Positions 8,561-16,061 of a stretch of 37,161 nt of DNA are shown here, piece by piece. Origin of the DNA: Candidatus Methanoperedens sp. (GTDB lineage: Archaea; Halobacteriota; Methanosarcinia; Methanosarcinales; Methanoperedenaceae); assembly GCA_026552855.1 (NCBI GenBank), contig JAPMTX010000155.1, positions 1 to 37,161 on the forward strand, read 5' to 3'. The notes beneath the pieces were generated by a model, which was not told where the DNA came from, searched no databases, and was given only the letters and a program-made list of their open reading frames with translations. Every line of letters begins with the position of its first letter. The stretch's first letter is position 1. A program made the translations under genes and the position numbers.

Positions 8561-9643
8561 ATGCATTATCATATTATTTTAACAAAAGAATGCAACCTCA
8601 ACTGCTCCTACTGCGGGGGCGGAAGCGACTCACCTCCAAAGGAAATCCAGTACTCTATCCAGGATCTTAAATCGTTCATATCACAGGATGATGCGCCTGT
8701 TATAGAGTTCTACGGCGGTGAGCCTCTCCTCCGGATTGAGACGATGGAGAGAATAATGGACGCAATACCCGCGCGTTTTGTCATCCAGACGAACGGCATG
8801 TTTTTAGACTGGGTTAAACCGGAATACCTGAAGAGACTCCACTCCATCCTTGTTTCACTTGACGGGAAAAAGGAAGTGACTGACAGGAACCGCGCTGACG
8901 GGGTTTACGACAGGATAATGAGAAATATAGAAACGATAAGGCAAAGGGGATTTTGCGGCGACCTTATCGCGCGGATGACTGTCGCTCAGGGCGCAGATAT
9001 ATACGGTGACGTGCAGCATCTCGCAGGATTAAACGTTTTCGACCATATCCACTGGCAGCTCGGATTTGAGATGTTCTGGGAAAGCGGAATAGACGATGGT
9101 CCCGAACTTGAAGGGTGGGTCCGGTCGTATAATGCAGGCATCTCATCGCTCGCGGACTGGTGGGTCAAAGAGATGGCGCGCACAGGGAAAGTTCCAGGAA
9201 TAGTTCCGTTCATAGGTATTATGAATTCACTTCTCTCAGGCAGGGAATCACGCCTCCGATGCGGCTCAGGTATCGATTTTTTTACGGTCATGCCCGACGG
9301 CAGGCTCTCCGCGTGTCCCGTATCCATTGATTTTGATTTCTCGGTAATAGGTTCGATATACCACGATGCACCTTCCTACCTCTGCAATAAGGTATGCGTC
9401 GGCGAACCCTGTACCTCATGCAATATATTCAATATCTGCGGAGGCAGGTGTCTTTTCGTGAACCGCGCTCAGGATATGCTGAGAAGGAACGGGTATGCCC
9501 TGATATGCTCGACTGTAAAACATCTCGCGGGTGAAATGCAGGTTGCTCTTCCGCAGGTCAGGGAGTTGATTGACAAGGGGGGGTTAAAGAGACAGGATTT
9601 CGAGTATCCTGAATTCAATAATGGTTGCGAGATTATACCGTAA
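8561..9643 (+). CDS. Radical SAM enzyme, putative peptide-modifying (AF1577-like)
   Basis: A 360-residue cytoplasmic iron-sulfur enzyme. The radical SAM CX3CX2C motif is CNLNCSYC at residues 11-18, followed by the GGEP-type SAM-binding stretch FYGGEPLLR. The C-terminal third has a cysteine cluster (LRCGSG, LSACPV, KVCVGEPCTSCNIFNICGGRCL) that resembles the auxiliary-cluster SPASM/twitch region of enzymes that modify ribosomal peptides or proteins. I recall a putative peptide-modifying family around AF1577 with this layout, but no precursor peptide is evident nearby. The ATG at 8561 is only 20 bases after the tRNA, with no room for its own promoter and only a weak ribosome site (GCGGT). Confidence 0.8.
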   Translation: MHYHIILTKECNLNCSYCGGGSDSPPKEIQYSIQDLKSFISQDDAPVIEFYGGEPLLRIETMERIMDAIPARFVIQTNGMFLDWVKPEYLKRLHSILVSLDGKKEVTDRNRADGVYDRIMRNIETIRQRGFCGDLIARMTVAQGADIYGDVQHLAGLNVFDHIHWQLGFEMFWESGIDDGPELEGWVRSYNAGISSLADWWVKEMARTGKVPGIVPFIGIMNSLLSGRESRLRCGSGIDFFTVMPDGRLSACPVSIDFDFSVIGSIYHDAPSYLCNKVCVGEPCTSCNIFNICGGRCLFVNRAQDMLRRNGYALICSTVKHLAGEMQVALPQVRELIDKGGLKRQDFEYPEFNNGCEIIP

Positions 9644-9657
9644 GATGAAAGAATCGC

Positions 9658-9702
9658 ATAAGTGTATTTATAAACAATAGGTAGTTTAATAAATACACTT
9701 AT
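9658..9702. promoter_or_regulatory. 14-bp inverted repeat in the cooS promoter
   Basis: ATAAGTGTATTTAT (9658-9671) and its exact reverse complement ATAAATACACTTAT (9689-9702) flank 17 bases. TATA-like sequences lie in or beside both arms, and the repeat is about 72-116 bases upstream of the cooS ATG. A second small palindrome, ACTCA-TAG-TGAGT, follows at 9704-9716. Position favours an operator for cooS over a terminator for the radical SAM gene, since no T-run follows. Confidence 0.55.
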
Positions 9703-9773
9703 CACTCATAGTGAGTAGGTTTATACATTATAGGAATAGTATGGATATCATAATCAAAACCGGAGGTACTAAA

Positions 9774-11690
9774 ATGGTTGATATATTGAATAAAATCGGA
9801 ATCGGAAAAGAGAGCGGAAATGTCACAGCACATAAATCCACTCAGGAGATGTACGAAAGAACTTCTAAGATGAACATCCCCACTATATTTGACCGCTACA
9901 ACGCCCAGCAGCCCCAGTGCACTTTCGGAGCGCAGGGCATCTGCTGCCAGCTCTGCAGCCATGGTCCCTGCAGGATAACCAACAAAGCCAAAGCTGGCAT
10001 ATGCGGAGCAACAGCAGACGTGATCGCAGCCAGGAATTTCCTGAGACTTACGGCAGGCGGCGCGGCAGCCTATACCCACCACCTGGAGATGGTCGCAAAG
10101 ACGCTCAAAGCCGCAGCCCAGGGAAAGACCTTGTTCAAGATACAGGACCCTGCCAAGCTCAGGGCAGTCGCAGGGGCTATCGGGCTTGATACAACGAAAT
10201 CCACAGAAGAGCTTGCTGTCGCACTGGCTGATGCTGTGCTGGCTGAATTGAAGAAGGGCGCGGATGAGCCGCTTGTACTTGTCGAGAAGTTCGCGCCAAA
10301 GACCAAGCTTGAGGCATGGAAGAAGCTTGGCATTATCCCCGGAGGCACGTACGCCGAGGTGGGCGAGGCTATGACAAAGACGCTGACATCCATCGATACT
10401 GATCCCGTTGACCTTTTGCTCACAACGCTGAGGGTGGGAATAGCCACAGGGTACATGGGTCTTATCGCCACGATAACCCTCCAGGACATACTGCTCGGCA
10501 CTCCGACACCAACCCGTTCCACAGCAGACCTCGGTATCATTGACCCGAAAGCCGTGAATATCGTAGCTCACGGGCACGTCCCGCTTATGGCGACCGCGGT
10601 CATCAAGGCTGCACAGAGCCCTGAAATGCAAAAACTTGCAAAGGAAGCGGGTGCCAGCGATATAAAAGTGCTGGGCTCCATGTGCACAGGACAGGAACTC
10701 ATGCAGCGCTCAGCCACTTCAGCAAAAGGATTCGCCGGACAGACAGGCAACTGGATGAACCAGGAATACCTCATAGCCACGGGCGCCATAGACCTTGTGA
10801 TGATGGACCTGAACTGCTCCACGCCTGCGCTGAAGACCATGGCTGACAATTTCCATACAAAGGTCATTTCGGTCGATAAACTCGTGAGGATGGCGGGCGT
10901 AACAGACCACCTTGACTTCACGCCTGAGAAAGCTGATGAGCAGGCGAAGCAGATAGTGAAAATGGCGGTCGAGGCGTACAGGAAGAGGAATAACGGGAAG
11001 GTGCATATACCCAGATACAGCTCGGAAGTAATGGCAGGTTTCTCTGTCGAGAGCTGCAAGGCTGCGCTCGGAGGAAGCTGGAACCCGCTCATCGATGCCA
11101 TAAAGGCAGGAAGCATAAAGGGAATAGTGGCTGTTGTGGGCTGTACCACGGCAAAGACGAACCACGATACAGTTTCAGTAAAACTCTCGCGCGAACTCAT
11201 CAAACGCAACATAATGGTGATAAATGCAGGCTGCGTCAGCTCAGCCACACAGATAGAGGGGCTCATGAAGCCTGAGGCTGCTGAGCAGGCTGGCGAAGGC
11301 TTGAAGGCTGTGTGCAAATCCCTCGGTATCCCGCCGTGCATCAACTACGGCTCGTGCGTGGACATAGGCAGGATAGGCGTGGCTGTGACTGAGATCGCGG
11401 CAGCCCTCGGCGTTGACCCGAGCGCACTGCCTGTCGCAGCATCAGCGCCTGAGTACCTTGAGCAGAAGGCTATTGCAGATGGAGCATTCGCGGTCGCATT
11501 CGGGCTCCTGCTGCATCTCGCGCCTGCGCCGCCGGTCACAGGAGCGCCACTTGTTGCAAAGGTGCTCACGAACGATGTTGAAGCGCTGACGGGCGGAAAG
11601 GTGCTTGTCGAGCCTGACCCGGTGAAAGCTGCGGATGCGATCGAGGCGCACCTCAACTCCAAGAGATCTGCACTGGGACTGCCGGTATAA
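9774..11690 (+). CDS. cooS: Anaerobic carbon monoxide dehydrogenase, catalytic subunit
   Basis: A 638-residue Ni-Fe-S enzyme that interconverts CO and CO2. From ATG 9774, the D/B-cluster cysteines are at about 49, 57, 58, 61, 66 and 77 (CTFGAQGICCQLCSHGPC, then GICGA). C-cluster ligands are all present: His in VAHGHVPL, Cys in GSMCTGQE, DLNCSTPA, VVGCTTAK, INAGCVSS and NYGSCVDIG, plus the catalytic Lys in EQKAIADG. The ATG at 9774 is chosen because GGAGGT sits at 9762-9767 and CooS proteins begin near here; a start at 9711 would add 21 unrelated residues. No cooF or hydrogenase gene is adjacent; a cooC lies at 20.7 kb. The electron partner is unknown. Confidence 0.95.
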   Translation: MVDILNKIGIGKESGNVTAHKSTQEMYERTSKMNIPTIFDRYNAQQPQCTFGAQGICCQLCSHGPCRITNKAKAGICGATADVIAARNFLRLTAGGAAAYTHHLEMVAKTLKAAAQGKTLFKIQDPAKLRAVAGAIGLDTTKSTEELAVALADAVLAELKKGADEPLVLVEKFAPKTKLEAWKKLGIIPGGTYAEVGEAMTKTLTSIDTDPVDLLLTTLRVGIATGYMGLIATITLQDILLGTPTPTRSTADLGIIDPKAVNIVAHGHVPLMATAVIKAAQSPEMQKLAKEAGASDIKVLGSMCTGQELMQRSATSAKGFAGQTGNWMNQEYLIATGAIDLVMMDLNCSTPALKTMADNFHTKVISVDKLVRMAGVTDHLDFTPEKADEQAKQIVKMAVEAYRKRNNGKVHIPRYSSEVMAGFSVESCKAALGGSWNPLIDAIKAGSIKGIVAVVGCTTAKTNHDTVSVKLSRELIKRNIMVINAGCVSSATQIEGLMKPEAAEQAGEGLKAVCKSLGIPPCINYGSCVDIGRIGVAVTEIAAALGVDPSALPVAASAPEYLEQKAIADGAFAVAFGLLLHLAPAPPVTGAPLVAKVLTNDVEALTGGKVLVEPDPVKAADAIEAHLNSKRSALGLPV

Positions 11691-11711
11691 ATATATCCAG
11701 GTATCCGAAAA

Positions 11712-11740
11712 GATGATGTGCCTGAAGCATGCGCATCATC
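11712..11740. terminator. Inverted repeat between cooS and the reverse small gene
   Basis: GATGATGTGC (11712-11721) pairs with GCGCATCATC (11731-11740), with one G-U wobble and a 9-base loop. A weaker hairpin (GCAGGA 11760-11765 with TCCTGC 11780-11785) follows. They lie between convergent genes, so a terminator role is likely, though no long T-run is present. Confidence 0.4.
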
Positions 11741-11808
11741 TCTACGGTATCCGGAGTGAGCAGGAAAATGTGGTGGATCTCCTGCGGTACTGCCCCCTGC
11801 TGACTTTT

Positions 11809-12099
11809 CTATTTTTTATATACAAGTGCTCCGATCAGTACTGCCAGTATACCTATCAGCACAAATCCAAAGCCCTTCATAGCGAACACAGCATCAATCG
11901 CAGATGCGATTCCCCAGAGGATCAGGAAAAACCCGCTACCGACTATCGAGATCGAAACCCCGATAGTAAATAGCTTCTTTCTGGATTTCTCTATTCCCTC
12001 TACTATGTCATCGCCAATTCCACGCTTATGCGCTTCGCTTAATCCCTGGATAATTGATTTTGAAAGACCGCAAAGGAAATCTATTGTACCTTCCTGCAC
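11809..12099 (-). CDS. Small two-helix membrane protein
   Basis: A 96-residue protein with an amphipathic, charged N-terminal half (about 1-42) and two hydrophobic helices (about 44-68 and 74-92) ending in LVYKK. It starts with GTG at 12099, overlapping by one base the stop of the upstream gene (TAG/GTG), so translation is probably coupled. I do not recognise a named family. The pairing with a YqjD/DUF883-like anchor protein suggests an envelope-associated function. Confidence 0.65.
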   Translation of the reverse strand: MQEGTIDFLCGLSKSIIQGLSEAHKRGIGDDIVEGIEKSRKKLFTIGVSISIVGSGFFLILWGIASAIDAVFAMKGFGFVLIGILAVLIGALVYKK

Positions 12100-12290
12100 T
12101 AGTCTTTTCCCCTTGACATCAGGTAGCCCACGATTAGTCCCCCGACGAACGCTCCCGCCACATAGGCAAGAGGTTGTTCTTTGATCTTCTCTTCAGCATA
12201 TTCTTTTCTCTCCCGAAGTGCTTTAGATAGCTCATCAACCTTAGCACTCAAGGTTTCCAACATTTTTGATGTTTCTATCTCTTCTGCCAT
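12099..12290 (-). CDS. YqjD/DUF883-like membrane-anchored helical protein
   Basis: A 63-residue protein: a charged coiled-coil N-terminus (1-35, SKMLETLSAKVDELSKALRE) and then a glycine-rich C-terminal membrane helix (AYVAGAFVGGLIVGYLM) ending RGKD. The QPLAYVAGAFVGGLIVGYL signature resembles the C-terminal anchor of DUF883/ElaB-YqjD proteins, which tether ribosomes in bacteria; no such role is shown here. The ATG at 12290 has GGGAG upstream, and a TATA-like TTTATATAC lies on the reverse strand near 12326-12334. A longer reading to 12599 runs antisense into ccmA and is not supported. Confidence 0.65.
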   Translation of the reverse strand: MAEEIETSKMLETLSAKVDELSKALRERKEYAEEKIKEQPLAYVAGAFVGGLIVGYLMSRGKD

Positions 12291-12402
12291 AAAATTTTGC
12301 TCCCATGTATATTTTGTTATCATGTGTATATAAACTTTCACATCAAGAGAAAAATATAAACCCTGAATAGTCCTATTTAAACAAAAAAGCAGGTGAAATC
12401 CT

Positions 12403-13110
12403 ATAATATCCATTGAGAACCTCTCAAAAGCCTTCGGCACAAACATTGTTTTAAGGAACATCAACCTCAAAATCGAGCAGGGCGAATTCCTGACCATATT
12501 CGGTCCCAACGGCGCAGGGAAAACAACTCTTATTAAAATAATCTCTACCCTGATAAGCCCCACTTCGGGCAGGGTCGTTATTGACGGCATAGATATCAAA
12601 GGGAACCCGATAGAAGTAAGGAAAAAGATAGGCGTGATCTCTCATGAAACGTACCTCTACCACGAACTGACCGCTGCTGAGAACCTTCGGTTCTTCGGGA
12701 GGATGTACGACACTGCGGCTCTTGAGCCCAGGATAGACGACCTGATAAAGCAGGTAGGATTGAGCTACAGGAAGAACGACCGGGTGAGGACGTTCTCCCG
12801 TGGCATGAAGCAGCGCCTCTCCATAGCGCGTGCGTTGATCCACGACCCAATCATACTTTTGTTCGATGAGCCCTATACCGGTCTTGACCAGCATGCAAGC
12901 GCTACTTTTGACAGGATACTCTCAAGCACCAACGCGCACGATAAGACGCGGATCCTCATCTCCCACGACATAGAGCGGGGCATCTCCATGTGCGACAGGG
13001 CGCTCATCCTCACCAACGGCAGTATAGCGCACGAGATGAGCAAGAGCGAGATACGCGACCTTGCGCAGTGCAGGATGATATATGAGAAGTACGTGGAGGA
13101 GCGCAGATGA
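12403..13110 (+). CDS. ccmA: Heme exporter ATP-binding protein CcmA, non-canonical start
   Basis: An ABC ATPase of about 235 residues for the CcmABC complex in cytochrome c maturation. It has Walker A GPNGAGKTT (nt 12505-12531), signature FSRGMKQRLSIARAL, Walker B ILLFDEPYTGLD and switch His in LISHD. No in-frame ATG, GTG or TTG precedes Walker A: an in-frame TGA lies at 12394-12396, and the first usual start codon (GTG 12634) would remove the nucleotide-binding site. A good Shine-Dalgarno (AGGTGA, 12391-12396) is six bases before ATA at 12403, giving the family-like N-terminus (M)ISIENLSKAFG; ATA 12406 and ATT 12412 are alternatives. It overlaps ccmB by ATGA. A mutated or misread ATG is the alternative explanation. 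Confidence 0.85.
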   Translation: MISIENLSKAFGTNIVLRNINLKIEQGEFLTIFGPNGAGKTTLIKIISTLISPTSGRVVIDGIDIKGNPIEVRKKIGVISHETYLYHELTAAENLRFFGRMYDTAALEPRIDDLIKQVGLSYRKNDRVRTFSRGMKQRLSIARALIHDPIILLFDEPYTGLDQHASATFDRILSSTNAHDKTRILISHDIERGISMCDRALILTNGSIAHEMSKSEIRDLAQCRMIYEKYVEERR

Positions 13111-13796
13111 AGTTCCTTGAGATCGCACGGAAGGATTTAAAAGCTGAGTTCAGGACGAAACAGATGTTAAACTCTATGATGATATTCGCTCTTCTTGTTA
13201 TTGTTATTTTCAGTTTCGCCTTCGGGAACGAGGCTTCGATCTTCGTTCAGGGCATTAACAAGAAGGTCATCGACCTGCTGGCGCCTGGAATCCTGTGGAT
13301 AGCGTTCACCTTTGCAGGGATGCTCGGTCTCTCGCGGTCGTTCGCAGGCGAAAAAGAAGAGGGATGCCTTGAAGGGTTAAAGCTCTGCCCTGTGGACAGG
13401 AGCGATATATACAACGGTAAGGTCCTGTCCAATGCTGTCCTTATGTTCCTGATGGAGATCATAACCATACCTGTCTTTGCGGTGCTTTTCAGCTATGATA
13501 TTAAAAACCTCCCAGGTATGCTGCTGGTCGTTTTACTGGGGACCCTGGGGTTCATTTTCGTTGGTACGCTCCTCTCTGCGCTTGCAGTGAATACGCGCAC
13601 GCGCGAGATACTGCTTCCCGTGATCCTGTTCCCTGTACTGCTTCCCGTGATCCTCTCAGCCGTTACTGCGACAGGAACAATGCTTGCATCCGGCAGCATC
13701 TCAGATATAACAGGAGAGCTTCAGATGCTTGCTGTTTATGACATCATTTTCTTCATAGTAGCGCAGCTTGTATTTGAATACACGATTGAGGATTGA
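13107..13796 (+). CDS. ccmB: Heme exporter permease CcmB
   Basis: A 229-residue, six-helix permease partner of CcmA. CcmB hallmarks are the N-terminal IARKDLKAEFRTKQ, LLAPGILWIAFTFAGMLGLSRSFAGEKEEG, the LCPVDRSDIYNGKVL loop, and LLPVILFPVLLPVILSA. It starts at ATG 13107 overlapping the ccmA stop (ATGA). With CcmA and CcmC it releases heme-loaded CcmE from CcmC during cytochrome c biogenesis; ccmE and ccmF are not in this window. Confidence 0.88.
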   Translation: MKFLEIARKDLKAEFRTKQMLNSMMIFALLVIVIFSFAFGNEASIFVQGINKKVIDLLAPGILWIAFTFAGMLGLSRSFAGEKEEGCLEGLKLCPVDRSDIYNGKVLSNAVLMFLMEIITIPVFAVLFSYDIKNLPGMLLVVLLGTLGFIFVGTLLSALAVNTRTREILLPVILFPVLLPVILSAVTATGTMLASGSISDITGELQMLAVYDIIFFIVAQLVFEYTIED

Positions 13797-13886
13797 AACC
13801 AATATTGTTATAAAGGATGACATTATTGTAACATTAACAACTATTATTACAACTGATATTACAACTGATGTAAAGTGAAAGATAAT

Positions 13887-14573
13887 ATGCTAAAAAAGAC
13901 ACTTTTCGCCCTTACCGCCGTACTGATGCTGATCTCAATATATCTCGTGTTCTTCGTCGCCCCCATTCCAATTAATCCAACTAAAGCAGGTGGCGACCCG
14001 GTTAACTTCAAAATCTTCTACTTCCACCTTCCTATAGCAATATCCGCGTATCTCGCTTTCGCTGTTGTGTTCATCTCAAGCGTTTTATACCTGAGAAGTA
14101 AACAGCAGAAATGGGATATAGTCGCTATATCAGCCGCAGAGGTAGGCGTTATCTTTGCATTCCTGACCCTCGCCAGCGGGTCGATATGGGCAAGATCAGC
14201 CTGGGGCGAGTACTGGGTAACATGGGATGTGAGGCTCAATACGTCGCTTGTGCTGTTCCTGATTTACCTCTCCTACCTGATGGTGCGTCAGGCTGTTGAA
14301 GAGCCTGAGAAAAGAGCGAGGTTATCCGCGGTCTTCGGGATAGTGGGATTCATAGGCGTGCCGCTGAGCTTCATGTCGATACGGCTTTGGACAAAATCCA
14401 CAGTCCATCCGGTTGCTGAACTGAATTATTCCACGTTCAGTCCCCTGCTCGTTACCCTGATTGTGAATTTTGCGGCGTTCTTCCTGCTTGTAGCATCCCT
14501 TATGCTGCTCAGGATAGATAACGAGAAGTTGAAAGAGAAAATAAACGAGCTTAAAAGAGCAAAAAACCTGTAA
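13887..14573 (+). CDS. ccmC: Cytochrome c biogenesis protein CcmC
   Basis: A 228-residue, six-helix membrane protein that handles heme for attachment to CcmE. It carries the tryptophan-rich WWD motif (WGEYWVTWDVRL, about 106-117) and the two flanking histidines, H47 (FYFHLPIAI) and H174 (KSTVHPVAE), which ligate heme. The start is ATG 13887; an in-frame GTG at 13875 would add four residues and cannot be excluded. A 90-base gap separates it from ccmB and contains a tandem ACAACTGAT repeat. It ends four bases before the convergent rps3ae stop. Confidence 0.92.
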   Translation: MLKKTLFALTAVLMLISIYLVFFVAPIPINPTKAGGDPVNFKIFYFHLPIAISAYLAFAVVFISSVLYLRSKQQKWDIVAISAAEVGVIFAFLTLASGSIWARSAWGEYWVTWDVRLNTSLVLFLIYLSYLMVRQAVEEPEKRARLSAVFGIVGFIGVPLSFMSIRLWTKSTVHPVAELNYSTFSPLLVTLIVNFAAFFLLVASLMLLRIDNEKLKEKINELKRAKNL

Positions 14574-14577
14574 AAAA

Positions 14578-15165
14578 TTAAGAGGCTACCGCGCCGGGTT
14601 CAGCCTCTATTTCTGTCTTCCGTATCTCCACCCTTCGCAGGGGGTAGATGGGTTTAACGTCGTGGTAGATATTGGCTGAGAGCTTTCCTGTTACGACTTC
14701 CTGTACGAACTGAGCCATGTCCAGTTCTTTCGCCCTCGCCGCTATAACGCCGTTCATTATTGAGCGTATCTCTTTTATCTGGTTCGCCCGCGCTCTTTTT
14801 ATGGTGAAGCACGACGGTTTTACGCGTATGGTATAATTATCCTTTGTCCTGACAGAGACGTTCGTCTCTATACTGGATGTCTGCCTCTTCACGAGCGAGC
14901 GCAGGTAATCCTGCGTCAACTGGTGACCTGTGAACTTCGTGTATGCTGAGTCGCCCCCCACGCTGTCCACTTTCAGGACCAGCTTGATATTCTGTTTTGA
15001 AAGGTCGTTCGTCAGCTCCCCCAGGGTCACTTCGATCACCCTTCCGACCAGTTTCTCAGGCTCATCAGCTACGGTCTCTCCGATACTCGCTTTTCCGAAC
15101 ATTTCAGGTGCAACCAGGTTGTACCATTGCTTGGCTTTCCAGCCTTCTGCTTTTGCTACTGCCAA
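14578..15165 (-). CDS. rps3ae: Ribosomal protein S3Ae (eS1)
   Basis: A 195-residue archaeal/eukaryotic small-subunit protein. The N-terminus AVAKAEGWKAKQWYNLVAPEMF and the following IGETVADEPEKLVGRVIEVTLGEL are typical, as is YPLRRVEIRKTE near the end. The start codon is TTG at 15165, supported by a strong GGAGG at 15173-15177 and by the conserved N-terminus beginning there. A TGTGAAT-ATT-ATTCACA palindrome (15197-15213) lies just upstream of the gene. Confidence 0.96.
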   Translation of the reverse strand: MAVAKAEGWKAKQWYNLVAPEMFGKASIGETVADEPEKLVGRVIEVTLGELTNDLSKQNIKLVLKVDSVGGDSAYTKFTGHQLTQDYLRSLVKRQTSSIETNVSVRTKDNYTIRVKPSCFTIKRARANQIKEIRSIMNGVIAARAKELDMAQFVQEVVTGKLSANIYHDVKPIYPLRRVEIRKTEIEAEPGAVAS

Positions 15166-15325
15166 ATAAGTTCCTCCAGGTTATAAGGATTAAAAATGTG
15201 AATATTATTCACAAATCAAATGCTTAATAAGGTATTGAGTACTTAATACTTTTGGATACGCTGGCTTATATATTAAAGAACGACATCCTTAAGTCAAGTG
15301 AGGTTAATTCAGCACCGCCCACCAT

Positions 15326-15408
15326 GCGGGGGTAACCAAGCGGCCAAAGGTGATAGACTCAAGATCTATTCTCGCAGGAGTTCGAGGGTTCAAATCCCTT
15401 CCCCCGCA
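15326..15408 (+). tRNA. tRNA-Leu (anticodon CAA)
   Basis: The acceptor stem GCGGGGG/CCCCCGC is perfect (15326-15332, 15401-15407) and the discriminator is A15408. Anticodon stem ATAGA/TCTAT encloses loop CTCAAGA with CAA at 15360-15362. The long variable arm (about 15370-15383) marks a class II leucine tRNA. T arm GAGGG-TTCAAAT-CCCTT precedes the acceptor. No intron, no encoded CCA. A TATA box (TTATATATT, 15266-15274) precedes it. Confidence 0.95.
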
Positions 15409-15488
15409 TCCAGACAAAAAATGCATACTTCCACGTATTTGCCTCTTTTATATACCAATGATAATTTAGCTGCGATTATCAGGCTGAT

Positions 15489-15519
15489 TTCACACATACC
15501 TCACAACCCTGTTTATATA
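15489..15519 (+). promoter_or_regulatory. Taxis-type promoter element, copy A
   Basis: TTCACAC (15489-15495), five bases, TCACAA (15501-15506), two bases, CTGT (15509-15512), then TTATATA (15513-15519). The same layout with identical spacing precedes the RAD55-like ATPase and the chemoreceptor. The TATA box is about 32 bases before the small ORF at 15551, ideal for transcribing it. Confidence 0.65.
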
Positions 15520-15550
15520 CATGGGTTTTAAGAGATATCCATAGACTCCT

Positions 15551-15722
15551 ATGGACTGCATAGACCTTCAGCAACAAATAGAAGAAAAGAAATATAAAAT
15601 AGATATAGATATAATCTACAAAGAGATTGCAACTAATCGGAGTACCAGAAGACGCAGTACAGCTAAAAGAAGGTAAACTATGGCTGATTTTAGCAGTTTT
15701 TGGCTGGCAGCCGGATAGTTAA
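15551..15722 (+). pseudogene. Short frameshifted ORF under taxis-type promoter
   Basis: ATG at 15551 opens a 41-codon frame (MDCIDLQQQIEEKKYKID, ending at a TAA at 15674-15676). From about 15640 another frame reads GVPEDAVQLKEGKLW and then ILAVFGWQPDS to a TAA at 15720-15722, and the two parts join naturally if one frameshift is assumed near 15635-15642. The joined product would be about 57 residues with a charged N-terminal half. I recognise no family. The promoter element just upstream argues that it is, or was, a real gene. The rest of the 15409-15740 stretch holds nothing else I can name. Confidence 0.35.
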
Positions 15723-15740
15723 TCCCGCATCTTATCGCTT

Positions 15741-16028
15741 TTACTTCACCACTTCAACCTTCTTTATCTTGGGTACCTTTTCTTTCAATTTCGTCTCAAG
15801 TACCGCAACAATAGTACTTGCAGGTATGCAGCATCTTCCGCAGCTTATCCCCTGCCGGGTCTTATATTCCCTGAGGAACGTGCTGAACGTAACTGGCACT
15901 GTGGTTCCGGTGATCCTCACCCTTACAACCCCATCCTGAGTACCTACAAGTTCAATATCCCCGCCGTCCTCCCTGAGGCTCCTGCGAAAGCCAGCCAGTA
16001 TCTCATTTATTGAATCCTCTCTTCCCAT
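15741..16028 (-). CDS. NifU C-terminal-domain-like protein
   Basis: A 95-residue protein related to the NifU/Nfu C-terminal iron-sulfur scaffold domain: an N-terminal helix with INEILAGFRRSLREDGGDIELV, a beta strand DGVVRVRITG, then a cysteine motif ISCGRCCIPASTIVAVLE followed by LKEKVPKIKKVEVV. The CxxC needed for cluster binding is present with an extra adjacent Cys. Compared with ordinary Nfu domains there is an insert (TTVPVTFSTFLREYKTRQG) before the cysteines. It starts at ATG 16028, 33 bases after the ABC ATPase stop, so it is probably the last gene of the importer operon. It could be cluster delivery or a divergent relative. Confidence 0.72.
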   Translation of the reverse strand: MGREDSINEILAGFRRSLREDGGDIELVGTQDGVVRVRITGTTVPVTFSTFLREYKTRQGISCGRCCIPASTIVAVLETKLKEKVPKIKKVEVVK

Positions 16029-16061
16029 AATACATGATTCGCCTCAACAACGATAAACCCG

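Noticed and set aside
9711-9773. Longer N-terminus for CooS
   Set aside because: The 21 added residues look unlike CooS and would overlap the regulatory palindrome, while GGAGGT points to ATG 9774.
12634-13110. ABC ATPase starting at GTG 12634
   Set aside because: This start would discard Walker A (nt 12505-12531), which reads clearly in the same frame upstream; the gene must start before it.
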